This document shows positions 56,416 through 64,000 of a stretch of DNA of 64,000 nt, in pieces. The first letter of the stretch is position 1. Each line of letters starts with the position of its first letter. The stretch is from Pelomonas saccharophila_A. GTDB lineage: Bacteria; Pseudomonadota; Gammaproteobacteria; Burkholderiales; Burkholderiaceae_C. The translations under genes were made by a program, and so were the position numbers. The DNA is taken from the NCBI RefSeq assembly GCF_031458095.1, contig NZ_JAVDXU010000003.1, forward strand, positions 744,001-808,000, written 5' to 3'. The notes under the pieces were generated by a model. That model was given only the letters and a program-made list of their open reading frames with translations, had not been told where the DNA came from and made no database searches.

Positions 56416-56851
56416 GGTAATCAGCTCCCAGCGGAACCTGCTTGTTGCCGACACGGATCAGCACTTCGCCGTCCTGGATGCGGGTGATGGGCTCACCGCT
56501 GGGCACCTTGTCGCCCACGGCCAGGCGCAACGGCACCTTGCCAGCCGCGACAAACATGATCAGCACTTTTCTCTCATTGCCGCGTCCGAAGATGCCGGCC
56601 ACGCGCCAGCGCTTGTCCTCGGCCTTCGCCGCCGCCGCCGCGGCCAGCGCCGCCGCTTCGGGCTCGAAGATCGGCGACGTCGCCAGCCCGATGGCCTTGG
56701 CGGCCTGGTCCGATCTCCGCGGGAGTTCAGGCAGTTGCCAGGCGTCGCGGCGGGCGCTGACCAGGGCCGGCTCCGGCTCTGCGGCGGGCGCCAACAGCCA
56801 TCCGAGAGCCAGGGCGGCTGCGGCCATCAGCCAGGGCGCGGCTTTGTTCAT
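56408..56851 (-). CDS. gspC: Short GspC-like inner-membrane protein
   Basis: 147 residues: one N-terminal hydrophobic helix (about 7-22), a flexible Ala/Glu-rich region, and a C-terminal homology-region-like beta domain (WRVAGIFGRGNERKVLIMFV...LRLAVGDKVPSGEPITRIQDGEVLIRVGNKQVPL, about 82-143). Canonical GspC has an extra C-terminal PDZ or coiled-coil domain that is absent here. The HR domain contacts GspD N0, and the gene lies right before gspD. Alternative: a PilP-like or GspN-position protein. Overlaps gspM by 4 bases. Confidence 0.7.
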   Translation of the reverse strand: MNKAAPWLMAAAALALGWLLAPAAEPEPALVSARRDAWQLPELPRRSDQAAKAIGLATSPIFEPEAAALAAAAAAKAEDKRWRVAGIFGRGNERKVLIMFVAAGKVPLRLAVGDKVPSGEPITRIQDGEVLIRVGNKQVPLGADYRE

Positions 56852-57453
56852 GACTGCTTGCCCCCGGGACGCGCGAGTACACGCAACTGCATCTCGGCCA
56901 CGGCGGGCTGCACAGCACCTTTCATCGTGAAGCGCTCGACGACCATGCGACGCTCCTGCGCGGCCATCTCGGCCAGCAAGGTGAACAGGGGGGCGCGCTG
57001 CACTTCGACACTGATCCGCGCCTGCAACACCACATAGCCGGGCGGCAATTCATTCACCGGCTTGGCGCCCGGCTCGGCGCGCACCAGCGTGATCTCACGG
57101 ACCTTGAGGCCCAGGCGTTGGGCGGTATTGCGCAGCCAGTCCTGCAGGCCTGCCTCCGTCAGCGCCAGATCGGGGTCGGCCCAGACGGTGGTCTCGTAGG
57201 CGGCCTTGAGACCGGCAACTTCCTGACTGCGACGCGACCAGTCCGCCTCCTTGGACAGGGCCTGCAGACGCGCCACCTCGGTGGCCAGCACGCGGCTGCG
57301 CTCCAGTGAGGCATCGGCAGCATCGAAGCCGGCGAGCACGAGGTAGACGCTGAGCAGGGCCAAGCCCAGCCAGGCGCCCAGCCGGACCAGGCGCGACTCG
57401 GCCCATTGCTCGCGCAACTGGGTCCAGGAGGAAAGCAGAGCGTCGCGGTTCAT
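56848..57453 (-). CDS. gspM: Type II secretion protein GspM
   Basis: 201 residues. One membrane helix (about 24-42), a coiled-coil stretch (about 50-95), and a ferredoxin-like periplasmic domain (about 105-195). Partner of GspL in the inner-membrane platform. The start shares one base with the gspL stop (TGATG). Identity rests on position and architecture as much as on sequence. Confidence 0.78.
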   Translation of the reverse strand: MNRDALLSSWTQLREQWAESRLVRLGAWLGLALLSVYLVLAGFDAADASLERSRVLATEVARLQALSKEADWSRRSQEVAGLKAAYETTVWADPDLALTEAGLQDWLRNTAQRLGLKVREITLVRAEPGAKPVNELPPGYVVLQARISVEVQRAPLFTLLAEMAAQERRMVVERFTMKGAVQPAVAEMQLRVLARPGGKQS

Positions 57454-58802
57454 CAGCGGTTGGGGATGGCGTCGAACACCGAGGACGGCGGCAGGCCGTT
57501 CGCGTCCGGCTTGGCGACGATGGGCTTGGTGGGCTGCGGCGGTCCCTTTGGGGGGGGGGTCGGTACAGCCGCCCGAGGTGCGGCTGCGGGCGCCGGCGCG
57601 GGTGCCGGCAAGATCGCCGGTGCCGTCGCCGGGGCAGTGGCAGCAGCCGGCGCGGCCGCGACGCCAGCGGTCGGCAGCGGTGCGGCGGGCTCTGCCGCTG
57701 CAACCACCGGCGGTAGCGCACCGCGGATGCGCATGTCCATGACCAGCAGGTTGCTGGCGTTGTCGGCGCGGACTTCGGTCACGTCGGTGAACCAGCCACC
57801 CGCCTGCAATTCCTTCACGACGTTGGCGCGCCCGGTGTTGGGGCCGAGCTGGAGCGCGAGCCTGAGCTTGTCGCCCTCGAGCTCGAGCTCCTTGATCTGG
57901 ACATTCAGACGCGCCAGCGTGTCGTTCAGGTAGCCCAGCACATCCACCGGCTGCGGTGCGGCGAACCAGCTTGCCAGCTTCTCGACTTCAGCCATCTGCG
58001 CCATCGTCGCGTCGCGCGCGGCCAAGACGGGGCGTGCGCTGGCCTTCAGGTCAGCAACCTGCTGGGTCAGGCGGCGCTCCTGGCTGTGCGCGTCCCACCA
58101 CTGGTGGGCCATCACACCGACGCCCAACAAGAGACCCAGCCCGCCCAGCAGCACGAGACGTTGCTCCGGCCCCCGCTCCGCGTCGGCCGAGGGATGCAGG
58201 GGAAAGTGCCTGGCCCACGGCGTGACGGCCGCCAGAGGCGTCTGCGGCTCCGGCATCGGCACGGTCACTCCGTCACGGCTGGCGCCGCAGGCACGGACGA
58301 ACTCCTGCCAATCCGATTCCGACAAGGCCTCGGGCCACCAACGGCTGGCGACCAACTGCCCTTCTTGCCATTGCTGGGCCTCATAGCCCTCGACATTGCG
58401 CAGCAATCGTAGACCGTCGGCGCCGCCTGCCTGCGAGAAGCTTTCATACAGCAGCTGACAACGCTCGGGGGGCAAGCCAGCCGCAAGCGCGTCTTGATGA
58501 AGGACCGCCTCGTCCCAGGCGATCGCCAAGCCCTGCTCGCCCTGGACGACCAGCCGTGCGGCGGTGTGATCGAAGGGCCGCCACGCCTGGACCTGCAGCC
58601 TCAACGCTCCCAGTCGCTCCGGCGCCGGAATGCCCTGCAACCGGAACCAGCGCAGGCGGCAGCGGCTGCGCGGCAGCAACAGCGGCGTACGCGCCCAGGG
58701 GTGCGGAGTCGGGGTCGGGTCGAAGCCCTCAAGGCGCCACGCTGCTGGCGGCGCGTTGGGCGTTCGTGGCGAGAGGAAACGCGAGAGCGCGGGGAGCTTC
58801 AT
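57453..58802 (-). CDS. gspL: Type II secretion protein GspL with Pro/Ala-rich tail
   Basis: 449 residues. Cytoplasmic actin-like domain (about 20-215) that recruits GspE, a membrane helix (about 232-250, LVLLGGLGLLLGVGVMAHQWW), a coiled coil, and a ferredoxin-like domain to ~370. The last ~75 residues are an Ala/Pro-rich low-complexity tail not usual in GspL. That tail contains a 10-base C tract on the coding strand. ATG 58802 lies 74 bases inside gspK, an unusually long overlap, but no later start preserves the domain. Confidence 0.82.
   Translation of the reverse strand: MKLPALSRFLSPRTPNAPPAAWRLEGFDPTPTPHPWARTPLLLPRSRCRLRWFRLQGIPAPERLGALRLQVQAWRPFDHTAARLVVQGEQGLAIAWDEAVLHQDALAAGLPPERCQLLYESFSQAGGADGLRLLRNVEGYEAQQWQEGQLVASRWWPEALSESDWQEFVRACGASRDGVTVPMPEPQTPLAAVTPWARHFPLHPSADAERGPEQRLVLLGGLGLLLGVGVMAHQWWDAHSQERRLTQQVADLKASARPVLAARDATMAQMAEVEKLASWFAAPQPVDVLGYLNDTLARLNVQIKELELEGDKLRLALQLGPNTGRANVVKELQAGGWFTDVTEVRADNASNLLVMDMRIRGALPPVVAAAEPAAPLPTAGVAAAPAAATAPATAPAILPAPAPAPAAAPRAAVPTPPPKGPPQPTKPIVAKPDANGLPPSSVFDAIPNR
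57550..57559 (-). repeat. gspL: Homopolymer tract of ten C (coding strand) inside gspL
   Basis: Ten consecutive G on the + strand (57550-57559) encode Pro codons in the gspL tail. A slip of one base would shift the reading frame for the last ~31 residues and could also change coupling to gspM. Confidence 0.85.
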
Positions 58803-59721
58803 CAAGGGGATTGAGCCGCTTCGTGCTGTGCTGTTCGGTGATGACCCACGGGCCAAGCTCCCCTGCGGGCGTCAAACGCGCATTGTACTCAAGGGCCATC
58901 GGCAGACCCGGCGACCAGAGCGTGATGCGGGCATCGTTGCCCACCGAGAGGATGTAGTCCTCCTCGGCCATTGGCAATCCGAGAACGGCGCTTGCGACCC
59001 GCAGGTCGCGCAGCTGGTCCTGGGCGCGCAATTGCAGGATCTGGTCGATCTGGGCCGCAGGGGCCGTCGGGAAAGTGGCGCGCAGCGTGGCCGGCGGCGC
59101 CGTGGCCGGGTTGAACAGGTGCCCGGGATCGGAAGACAGCCAGCTGCTCCAGCGTGCCAACCGCGCGGGATCGTCCCGCCACAGGGGCATGACCTGCAGT
59201 TCGCGCAGGCTCAGCAGCCAATCATTGCGTGGCCCCGGCAGGCCCAGCGCCTGGTATTCGCCGCGTTCGGCGCCGTTCAGGCGCTTGAGGTTGTCGGTAT
59301 CGATGTAGTCGTCAAGCACATCGATCATGGCCTGGGCGCGCGTCACCGTCACGCCGTCCTGCACCAGCAGCGCCTGCAGCACCGCGCGTGGGGCGCCGTT
59401 GGCCGACAGCAGTCCACGTACATCCTGAAGCTGGACCCAGGCACCGTTGTCGACCTTGTAGGGCCGACCGTCCTCGCGCAGTTGCAGCGCCGCATCGCCC
59501 CGACCGGTGGGCTGCAGCGGCCGGGTAGCGTTCCAGTAAAGCGTCGCCGCCAACGCCCCCGACACTGCGGCCTGGCCGTCAGCGTATTGCTGGAAGTCCA
59601 GCGCATTGCGACGCAGGTCATCATTGCGTTGGGCGAACCGCTGCACGACGAAGGCCATCACGGCCAGCACGCCGAGCACCATCAACAGCACATAGCCCGA
59701 TTGGTGCGCCCGACGCTTCAT
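58729..59721 (-). CDS. gspK: Type II secretion minor pseudopilin GspK
   Basis: Tip component of the pseudopilus. 330 residues, larger than the other pseudopilins, as expected. Prepilin cleavage after Gly9 (QSG-YVLLMVLGVLAVMAF); position +5 is Met rather than Glu, which is the rule for GspK. Large alpha domain in the middle with IDVLDDYIDTDNLKRLNGAE (the ID..D.Y.D.D metal-site region). Overlaps gspJ by 4 bases and gspL by 74. Confidence 0.92.
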   Translation of the reverse strand: MKRRAHQSGYVLLMVLGVLAVMAFVVQRFAQRNDDLRRNALDFQQYADGQAAVSGALAATLYWNATRPLQPTGRGDAALQLREDGRPYKVDNGAWVQLQDVRGLLSANGAPRAVLQALLVQDGVTVTRAQAMIDVLDDYIDTDNLKRLNGAERGEYQALGLPGPRNDWLLSLRELQVMPLWRDDPARLARWSSWLSSDPGHLFNPATAPPATLRATFPTAPAAQIDQILQLRAQDQLRDLRVASAVLGLPMAEEDYILSVGNDARITLWSPGLPMALEYNARLTPAGELGPWVITEQHSTKRLNPLDEAPRALAFPLATNAQRAASSVAP

Positions 59722-60413
59722 TGGCGCTCCCATTGAGCCAGCCGGGGTCGGCCGGGCATGGTGGTGCTGATCTCCGCCACCAGCGGGCCACCCAGTTCCG
59801 GACCGAGGTCGATCCAGACCGCACGCGGCAGCCGCGGCAGCGATGCCTGGAGATCGCGCCGGAAATCCAGATCTGGGTCACCGCTGGATGCCGGTGCGGA
59901 CTGGGCGATGGGCCACTGGTCCTGCCAGACGCCCGCGCCGTCGAGATAGCGGAAGCGCCCCTCGCGGCCCGTCCAGCTCATCAACTCCACAGGCCGCACT
60001 TCCTCGATGGCAATCGTGGCCGCGGCCTTGGCATCGACGATCAACAGCCTCTGCCGCCGGGTCGTGGCATCGGCGATGAACTGAAGCTGGACGATCTGAC
60101 CGGTTGCCGCTCCCGGCAGCGCCAGCGTCTCGCTGCTCGCCAGGCGCAGCTGCTGCGCATCGCCAACGAACTGGCGAGGTGCGCCGATCTGCTCGACCAA
60201 CGCCGTCTGCACCAGGCTGCGCAACCATTCACGTCGCACCAGATCGAGCTGGCCGTCCACGCCGGAACGCTGGAGCAGCCGCTCCACGCGCGAAATCTGG
60301 CTCATCGCCTGCCAAAGCACGGTGGCAATCATGGCCATCAACGCCAGCGTGACGATCATCTCGACGAGGGTGAAGCCGCGGCTTGCGCGCCGTGACGCCC
60401 GCGGCGGCTTCAT
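59718..60413 (-). CDS. gspJ: Type II secretion minor pseudopilin GspJ
   Basis: 231 residues from ATG 60413. Prepilin motif RG-FTLVEMIVTLALM with cleavage after Gly13 and Glu18 at +5. C-terminal beta domain. Frame open to 60572 upstream has no homology. ATGA overlaps on both sides (gspI, gspK). Confidence 0.9.
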   Translation of the reverse strand: MKPPRASRRASRGFTLVEMIVTLALMAMIATVLWQAMSQISRVERLLQRSGVDGQLDLVRREWLRSLVQTALVEQIGAPRQFVGDAQQLRLASSETLALPGAATGQIVQLQFIADATTRRQRLLIVDAKAAATIAIEEVRPVELMSWTGREGRFRYLDGAGVWQDQWPIAQSAPASSGDPDLDFRRDLQASLPRLPRAVWIDLGPELGGPLVAEISTTMPGRPRLAQWERQ

Positions 60414-60886
60414 GGACGACCTCCATTGCCGCCCGGCGAAGCGAACGGCGCGGGGGTGGCAAGACTGACATTCGCTGGCCGCCAGCCGGCAACCAGCTGC
60501 TCCCAGCTCACGCGCGGGCCGGTCTCGCCCTGCTTCAGCGTGGCCTGGATGCGGTAGAGCCCGAGCTCCCATCGGGGCACCAGGTTGCCGCCCAGATCGA
60601 ATTCATTGCGCGACGGCTCCACCAGCGTCGAAGTCCAGCTGAGTTGCAGCTCACCCTGTCGAAGCTCGCCTTGCGGCTGCCGGGCGGGATTCACCAACCT
60701 CAGCCAGCTCACGCCTTCGAGCTGCAGCTGCGCGCGCGCTTGGGCGTCCCGCAGGCGGCTTGCGGTCTGCAGGTTCTGGTTGACCCAGGCGAACAGCATC
60801 AGGCCCGAGGTCGCCAGGATGACCAAGGCGACGACGACTTCCATGAGAGTGAAACCGCGCGCGCCGCGACGAAGCCTGCGCCGCAC
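60410..60886 (-). CDS. gspI: Type II secretion minor pseudopilin GspI
   Basis: 158 residues from GTG 60886, chosen because GGAGG lies at good spacing and the gene starts 1 base after the gspH stop. Prepilin motif RG-FTLMEVVVALVIL, cleavage after Gly11 and Glu16 at +5. C-terminal domain with VSWLRLVNPARQPQGE...QLSW, the GspI pattern. Confidence 0.9.
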   Translation of the reverse strand: MRRRLRRGARGFTLMEVVVALVILATSGLMLFAWVNQNLQTASRLRDAQARAQLQLEGVSWLRLVNPARQPQGELRQGELQLSWTSTLVEPSRNEFDLGGNLVPRWELGLYRIQATLKQGETGPRVSWEQLVAGWRPANVSLATPAPFASPGGNGGRP

Positions 60887-60887
60887 C

Positions 60888-61316
60888 TCAGCCTCCTTCC
60901 CTGACCTTGCCCGTGATGGCTTCGATGCGCCAGGTTTCCTTGAGCTTGCCCCGGCTGAGGACCAAGGTACCGCCCGAGGCCACGCCCAGCGCGTCATAGC
61001 CCAGCGGCTTGGGCAGGTAGATTTCAGTCTCGTCCGGTGCGCCGGGCACGGCCTGAAGCAGGTCCTTGGCCTCGAGTGTCAGCGCCTCGCCCTTCAGAAA
61101 GGTTCGGACCGGCAGCGCCTCGAGATAGCTGCGAAAGTCGTCGCGCCAGCCCCGCTCCCGCGCTGCGTCGAGCCAGCCGACGGCGCGCGGGGCCGCGATC
61201 CCCGCAGCCAACGCCATCAGTGCGAGCACGACGAGCAGTTCGAGCAGGGTAAAGCCACCGTGGCGGGGGCGAGCCGCCCCCTCTTCGTGGCGGCCGGCGA
61301 ATGCCAATGCCGACAA
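60888..61316 (-). CDS. gspH: Type II secretion minor pseudopilin GspH
   Basis: 142 residues. Prepilin motif GG-FTLLELLVVLALMALAAG with cleavage after Gly21 and Glu26 at +5. The start is a TTG at 61316 with AGGA 5 bases upstream; no ATG is available. Lies 12 bases after gspG. Confidence 0.87.
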   Translation of the reverse strand: MSALAFAGRHEEGAARPRHGGFTLLELLVVLALMALAAGIAAPRAVGWLDAARERGWRDDFRSYLEALPVRTFLKGEALTLEAKDLLQAVPGAPDETEIYLPKPLGYDALGVASGGTLVLSRGKLKETWRIEAITGKVREGG

Positions 61317-61328
61317 TGAGATCCTGCT

Positions 61329-61781
61329 TCAGTTGGCCGGCAGCACGCCGATGTCCGCCCCGTCGCCCTCGCCGCCCGGCTGGCCATCAGCGCCAAGGGA
61401 GTAAAGCGCGAAGGGCTGGCCATCCCGGCCCGGAAGCGTGTACTGGAAGGGATGGGACCAGGGATCCAGCGGCACCGCCTCGTCGAGATAGGGGCCGCGC
61501 CAGCGGGGCGCCAATGCCGGATCAGTGGGGGCCTTGTTCAGAAGGGACAACCCCTCCTGGGCGGTCGGATAGCGACCGATATCGAGCCGCAGATTCTCGA
61601 CGGCACCGCGCAGCAATTTGATCTGGGTGGTAGCCGTGGTCACCCGCCCCTGATCCACCTTCTTGAAAAGCCGCGGCCCGACCAAGCCGGCGATCAAGCC
61701 GATGATGGTCAGAACCACCAACATTTCCAGAAGGGTGAAGCCGCTCGGCCGTCCCCGAGAAGCCAGAGAAATTCGATTCAT
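61329..61781 (-). CDS. gspG: Type II secretion major pseudopilin GspG
   Basis: 150 residues from ATG 61781. Prepilin motif SG-FTLLEMLVVLTIIGLIAGLVGP with cleavage after Gly14 and Glu19 at +5. The C-terminal calcium loop region PLDPWSHPFQYTLPGRDGQPFALYSLGADGQPGG is diagnostic of GspG. First gene of the operon, so the order here is G-H-I-J-K-L-M-C-D-E-F. A frame open to 62105 upstream crosses the neighbouring gene and is ignored. The prepilin peptidase GspO and GspN are not in the window. Confidence 0.96.
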   Translation of the reverse strand: MNRISLASRGRPSGFTLLEMLVVLTIIGLIAGLVGPRLFKKVDQGRVTTATTQIKLLRGAVENLRLDIGRYPTAQEGLSLLNKAPTDPALAPRWRGPYLDEAVPLDPWSHPFQYTLPGRDGQPFALYSLGADGQPGGEGDGADIGVLPAN

Positions 61782-61830
61782 GGTTTTGCCGTGTCGCAGT
61801 GAGCTGCAGTTTAAGAGATGACAGCCCATG

Positions 61831-61855
61831 AAAAAGGGCGCCCGAAGGCGCCCTT
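61831..61855 (-). terminator. Rho-independent terminator between the exported-protein gene and gspG
   Basis: Perfect 9-base stem AAGGGCGCC (61834-61842) with GGCGCCCTT (61847-61855), CGAA tetraloop, followed on the - strand by a T5 tract (61835-61831). It ends the transcript of the exported-protein gene, so gspG needs its own promoter in the 50 bases that remain. Confidence 0.8.
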
Positions 61856-61890
61856 GCTCTCTATTGCAAACCGCCGAAGCGGTATGGCAA

Positions 61891-63282
61891 TTACAGAGTC
61901 GGGTTGGCGTTGTTGTACGGACGCTCCAGGGGGATGTAGCCAGCAGCGGCGCCGTTGATGGCTTGCTGGTAGACACCCTTGACCTTGGCAGCCGACGAGT
62001 TGATCGTGAAGGTGATCGAACCACGCTTGCCGGTGCTGAACGTGCAGATGTCCTTGGCGGTGATGGCCGTCGTGCCGGACACCAGCGTGCCGTTGCGAGC
62101 GCCACCGTAGGTCACCGTCACGCCTGCTTCAGCCTGGCAGGTTGCGCTGTAGGTTGCAGCGGTACCGACGTTCTGGAAGAAGAAGCGGGTCAGGTTGCCG
62201 TTGGTGTCGTCGTTGTTGAAGAACGCCGAGCGCAGCTCGATGGCGTTCGCCGTCCAGACCCACCAGTTGGCGTTGCCAGCCAAGGACTGGTCAGCCACGC
62301 CGGTCAGCTGGGGATCAACCACTGCCGAGACGCCGAAGGTGCGCGAGGTGCCCAGGGACTTCGTCGCTGCGGTCTTCAGGTTCACCTGGACGACCGTGTT
62401 GCCCGTCGAGTTGAAAGCCGTGCCGACAGCGTTGAACACCATGGTGGCCGTAGCGCCGTTACCGGCAGCAACAACGGTCGGGTTCACAACCGTACCGCCC
62501 AGGTTGACGTTCACAACAGCGTTGGCCACGTCGAGGCCGTCTTGGTCGCCGGTCACCGTGAAGGTGATCTTGGAAACGTCGACCTTGGCGTCGAAGGCGG
62601 TGCCGCCAGCGTTGGTCAGCGAGCCGTTGACGTTGACGACGAAGTTGGCTTCGGCGACGGTCGTGGAGTCACCGTTCTGGGCGATGAAGCCGAACAGCGG
62701 GCTGTTGCCGGCGTTGAACAGCACGTCAGCGGAAGTGCCGGTGTCCTGGTTGGCAACCAGCGTCACGGCGCGGTAGCTCTGAGCCACCACGTTCGTCAGG
62801 TCGTTGGAGTTGTCGATGCGGGCGTTCTCGCTCAGCTCGAACACGCCGACGGACACGCTCTCGGTGGTGCCTTCGGTAGCCAGCGAGTGGTTCGAGAACA
62901 CGAGGCCATTGAACGTCAGCACGGCTGCGTTGGCAGCGAAGGCGGTCGTCACGTCAACTTCGTATGCGCACTCGGTCGCGCCGGAGCGCTTCAGGCTCAC
63001 GGTCACAGCACCGCCGCCGCCGACCACGTTCGTGGGCAGAGGGCAGGTACCGTTGAACTTCGTGGTCGCCGAAACGGGCTTCACCACCACAGTGAAGTCC
63101 TGAGCAGCCGTACGAGCCACACCGATGGTCAGAGCCAGGTCGGGAAGCGTGACGGCCGTCGTGTTGGTGATGGCTTCCAAGGCGAAATTGCGCTTGGTGA
63201 CCGCCAGGGAGCCCGCGAAAGCGGACGTACCGCAAGCTGCGGCGGCCGCCACAGCGAGGGCCTTGCAAGTGAAGCTCTTCAT
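61891..63282 (-). CDS. Exported Thr/Asn/Val-rich protein of unknown function (463 residues)
   Basis: No family recognised. Signal peptide at 1-23 (MKSFTCKALAVAAAAACGTSAFA). The mature part is rich in Ala, Thr, Val and Asn, with alternating beta pattern throughout, and has no Lys/Arg-rich region. Four cysteines (in GTCPLP, TECAYE, ATCQAE and DICTFS) could form two disulfides. No PEP-CTERM, LPXTG, membrane anchor or autotransporter domain is seen. The strong SD GGAG and own terminator suggest high expression. It may be a surface or secreted structural protein and possibly a type II substrate, given the adjacent gsp operon. Start ATG 63282; a frame open to 63492 is rejected. Confidence 0.75.
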   Translation of the reverse strand: MKSFTCKALAVAAAAACGTSAFAGSLAVTKRNFALEAITNTTAVTLPDLALTIGVARTAAQDFTVVVKPVSATTKFNGTCPLPTNVVGGGGAVTVSLKRSGATECAYEVDVTTAFAANAAVLTFNGLVFSNHSLATEGTTESVSVGVFELSENARIDNSNDLTNVVAQSYRAVTLVANQDTGTSADVLFNAGNSPLFGFIAQNGDSTTVAEANFVVNVNGSLTNAGGTAFDAKVDVSKITFTVTGDQDGLDVANAVVNVNLGGTVVNPTVVAAGNGATATMVFNAVGTAFNSTGNTVVQVNLKTAATKSLGTSRTFGVSAVVDPQLTGVADQSLAGNANWWVWTANAIELRSAFFNNDDTNGNLTRFFFQNVGTAATYSATCQAEAGVTVTYGGARNGTLVSGTTAITAKDICTFSTGKRGSITFTINSSAAKVKGVYQQAINGAAAGYIPLERPYNNANPTL

Positions 63283-63757
63283 ATTGATCAATTCTCCGGA
63301 TCGTTGTTGCAACAATGGATCAAAACGTTGGTAGTAGTGATTGGGACACCCACCAGCACGCCGCACTGGATGATTGCTCTGCCCTGTTGCCCGGGCCGCA
63401 ACAGCCACCAATACGGCAACCACTGCGTCGACTATGAGGGTCCTTCTCACCTCCCCCACATGGATGCGCCTTATGAAGATAGACGTTACCAAGCAGGTTG
63501 GCGGGCAGCATAGCAGACGAATTTGCTGCGCCTACACACGGCAGTGAACGAAAAGTCGGGGTTTTCCCGTCGATGTTGCGTCTCCGCCTCAACAAATGCC
63601 GATTACAGCAAACGCACTGGAAGCGTTACTTTGTTACGGTGTCTCACCATGCCGGCACCCGCGTCGGCAGGTAGGGCTCAGGGTCAATGCGCAGCGTCCA
63701 ACGGCTAGACTTCGCCCCTTTCGCCCGCACGAGGCGCGGTGTCGCGCGCTCCTTCCC
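63283..63757. other. 475-base divergent intergenic region
   Basis: Lies between the exported-protein gene (-) and the partial gene at the window end (+). It is less GC-rich than its surroundings. It contains a perfect 12-base palindrome TTGTTGCAACAA (63304-63315), 21 bases upstream of the exported-protein ATG. A TATGCT -10-like box on the - strand (63512-63507) has no good -35. No ORF, tRNA or terminator seen. Confidence 0.5.
63304..63315. promoter_or_regulatory. Perfect 12-base palindrome in the leader of the exported-protein gene
   Basis: TTGTTGCAACAA, just upstream of the Shine-Dalgarno of the 463-residue protein gene. Either an operator for a dimeric regulator or a short leader hairpin; no further evidence. 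Confidence 0.35.
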
Positions 63758-64000
63758 ATGGAAACACAAAAAGATAACGTCATCGACGATTTGTTGGATC
63801 GCCTCGAGCGCGCGGTCTTCCAAAGGCAGACCAAGCAGGGCGTGCAGTTGTTGCTTGAGCTGCTGAACACCATGAGCACGCAACGCTCGCCCTTCGGCAT
63901 CCTGCCGCCGACGTCCCCTCCAGAGGAACGCCGGGCTGCATACACGCGGATCGCCGCCATGATTTCGGCGCTGATCTGCAGCCCGGACTTCCTGATCGAT
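63758..64000 (+). CDS. Start of an unidentified protein (3' end outside window)
   Basis: An ATG at 63758 opens a frame that runs to the window end (81 codons) without a stop. The sequence begins METQKDNVIDDLLDRLERAVF and continues with helical, charged text (QTKQGVQLLLELLNTM, then a Pro-rich PPTSPPEERR, then YTRIAAMISALICSPDF). It contains no signal peptide. Codon use is natural for this genome, and the opposite-strand frames here look like shadows. No family can be named from 81 residues, and no good Shine-Dalgarno was seen, so the true start may differ. Confidence 0.5.
   Translation, partial: METQKDNVIDDLLDRLERAVFQRQTKQGVQLLLELLNTMSTQRSPFGILPPTSPPEERRAAYTRIAAMISALICSPDFLID

Overview
The window is about 67% GC and reads as the chromosome of a betaproteobacterium of the order Burkholderiales, probably near the Roseateles/Rubrivivax/Leptothrix group. 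This rests on gene order (rne; yceD-rpmF-plsX-fabHDG-acpP-fabF; rpoE-rseA-mucD-lepA-lepB-rnc-era-recO-pdxJ-acpS) and on protein character, not on a search. No tRNA, rRNA, insertion sequence, phage gene or CRISPR array was seen. Genes are tightly packed, with many 4-base ATGA or GTGA overlaps.

1-6.2 kb (+ strand): the 3' part of RNase E, a POT-family peptide transporter, a membrane-anchored ClpP/SppA-like serine protease candidate and a secreted protein of unknown function. 6.2-23 kb (- strand): one co-directional run of 20 genes. It begins with yceD-rpmF and fatty-acid synthesis, passes through the sigma-E module (ygfX-like, rpoE, rseA, mucD, with no rseB) and ends with lepA-lepB-DUF4845-rnc-era-recO-pdxJ-acpS. 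Internal hairpins at rpmF/plsX, fabG/acpP and acpP/fabF probably tune dosage. A 500-base gap between mucD and lepA holds a candidate small RNA with a strong terminator and a 38-base palindrome carrying DnaA-box-like sequences. 23-25.8 kb: yceF, an RsmI-like methylase and a RhlE-type helicase.

25.8-51.4 kb: a surface polysaccharide locus. It has a WecA-type initiating transferase, Wza and Wzz, a WbpE-like aminotransferase, flippase and polymerase, and glycosyltransferases. Its core is an LfnA/WbpG-type amidotransferase with HisH2/HisF2, followed by FnlA/FnlB/FnlC (CapE/F/G) and a WbuB-type transferase, which together predict UDP-L-FucNAc and its acetamidino derivative L-FucNAm in the glycan. 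Accessory parts are an RmlD-like reductase, a GNAT/deacetylase pair, a - strand block of two glycosyltransferases plus a second flippase, and a three-gene unit of a tiny exported protein, a sulfatase-fold enzyme with Thr in place of the formylglycine Cys, and a sulfotransferase.

51.4-61.8 kb (- strand): a type II secretion operon in the order gspG-H-I-J-K-L-M-C-D-E-F, with a 10-base C tract in gspL. Upstream of it, behind its own terminator, is a gene for an unrecognised 463-residue exported protein. The window closes with the start of an unidentified + strand gene.
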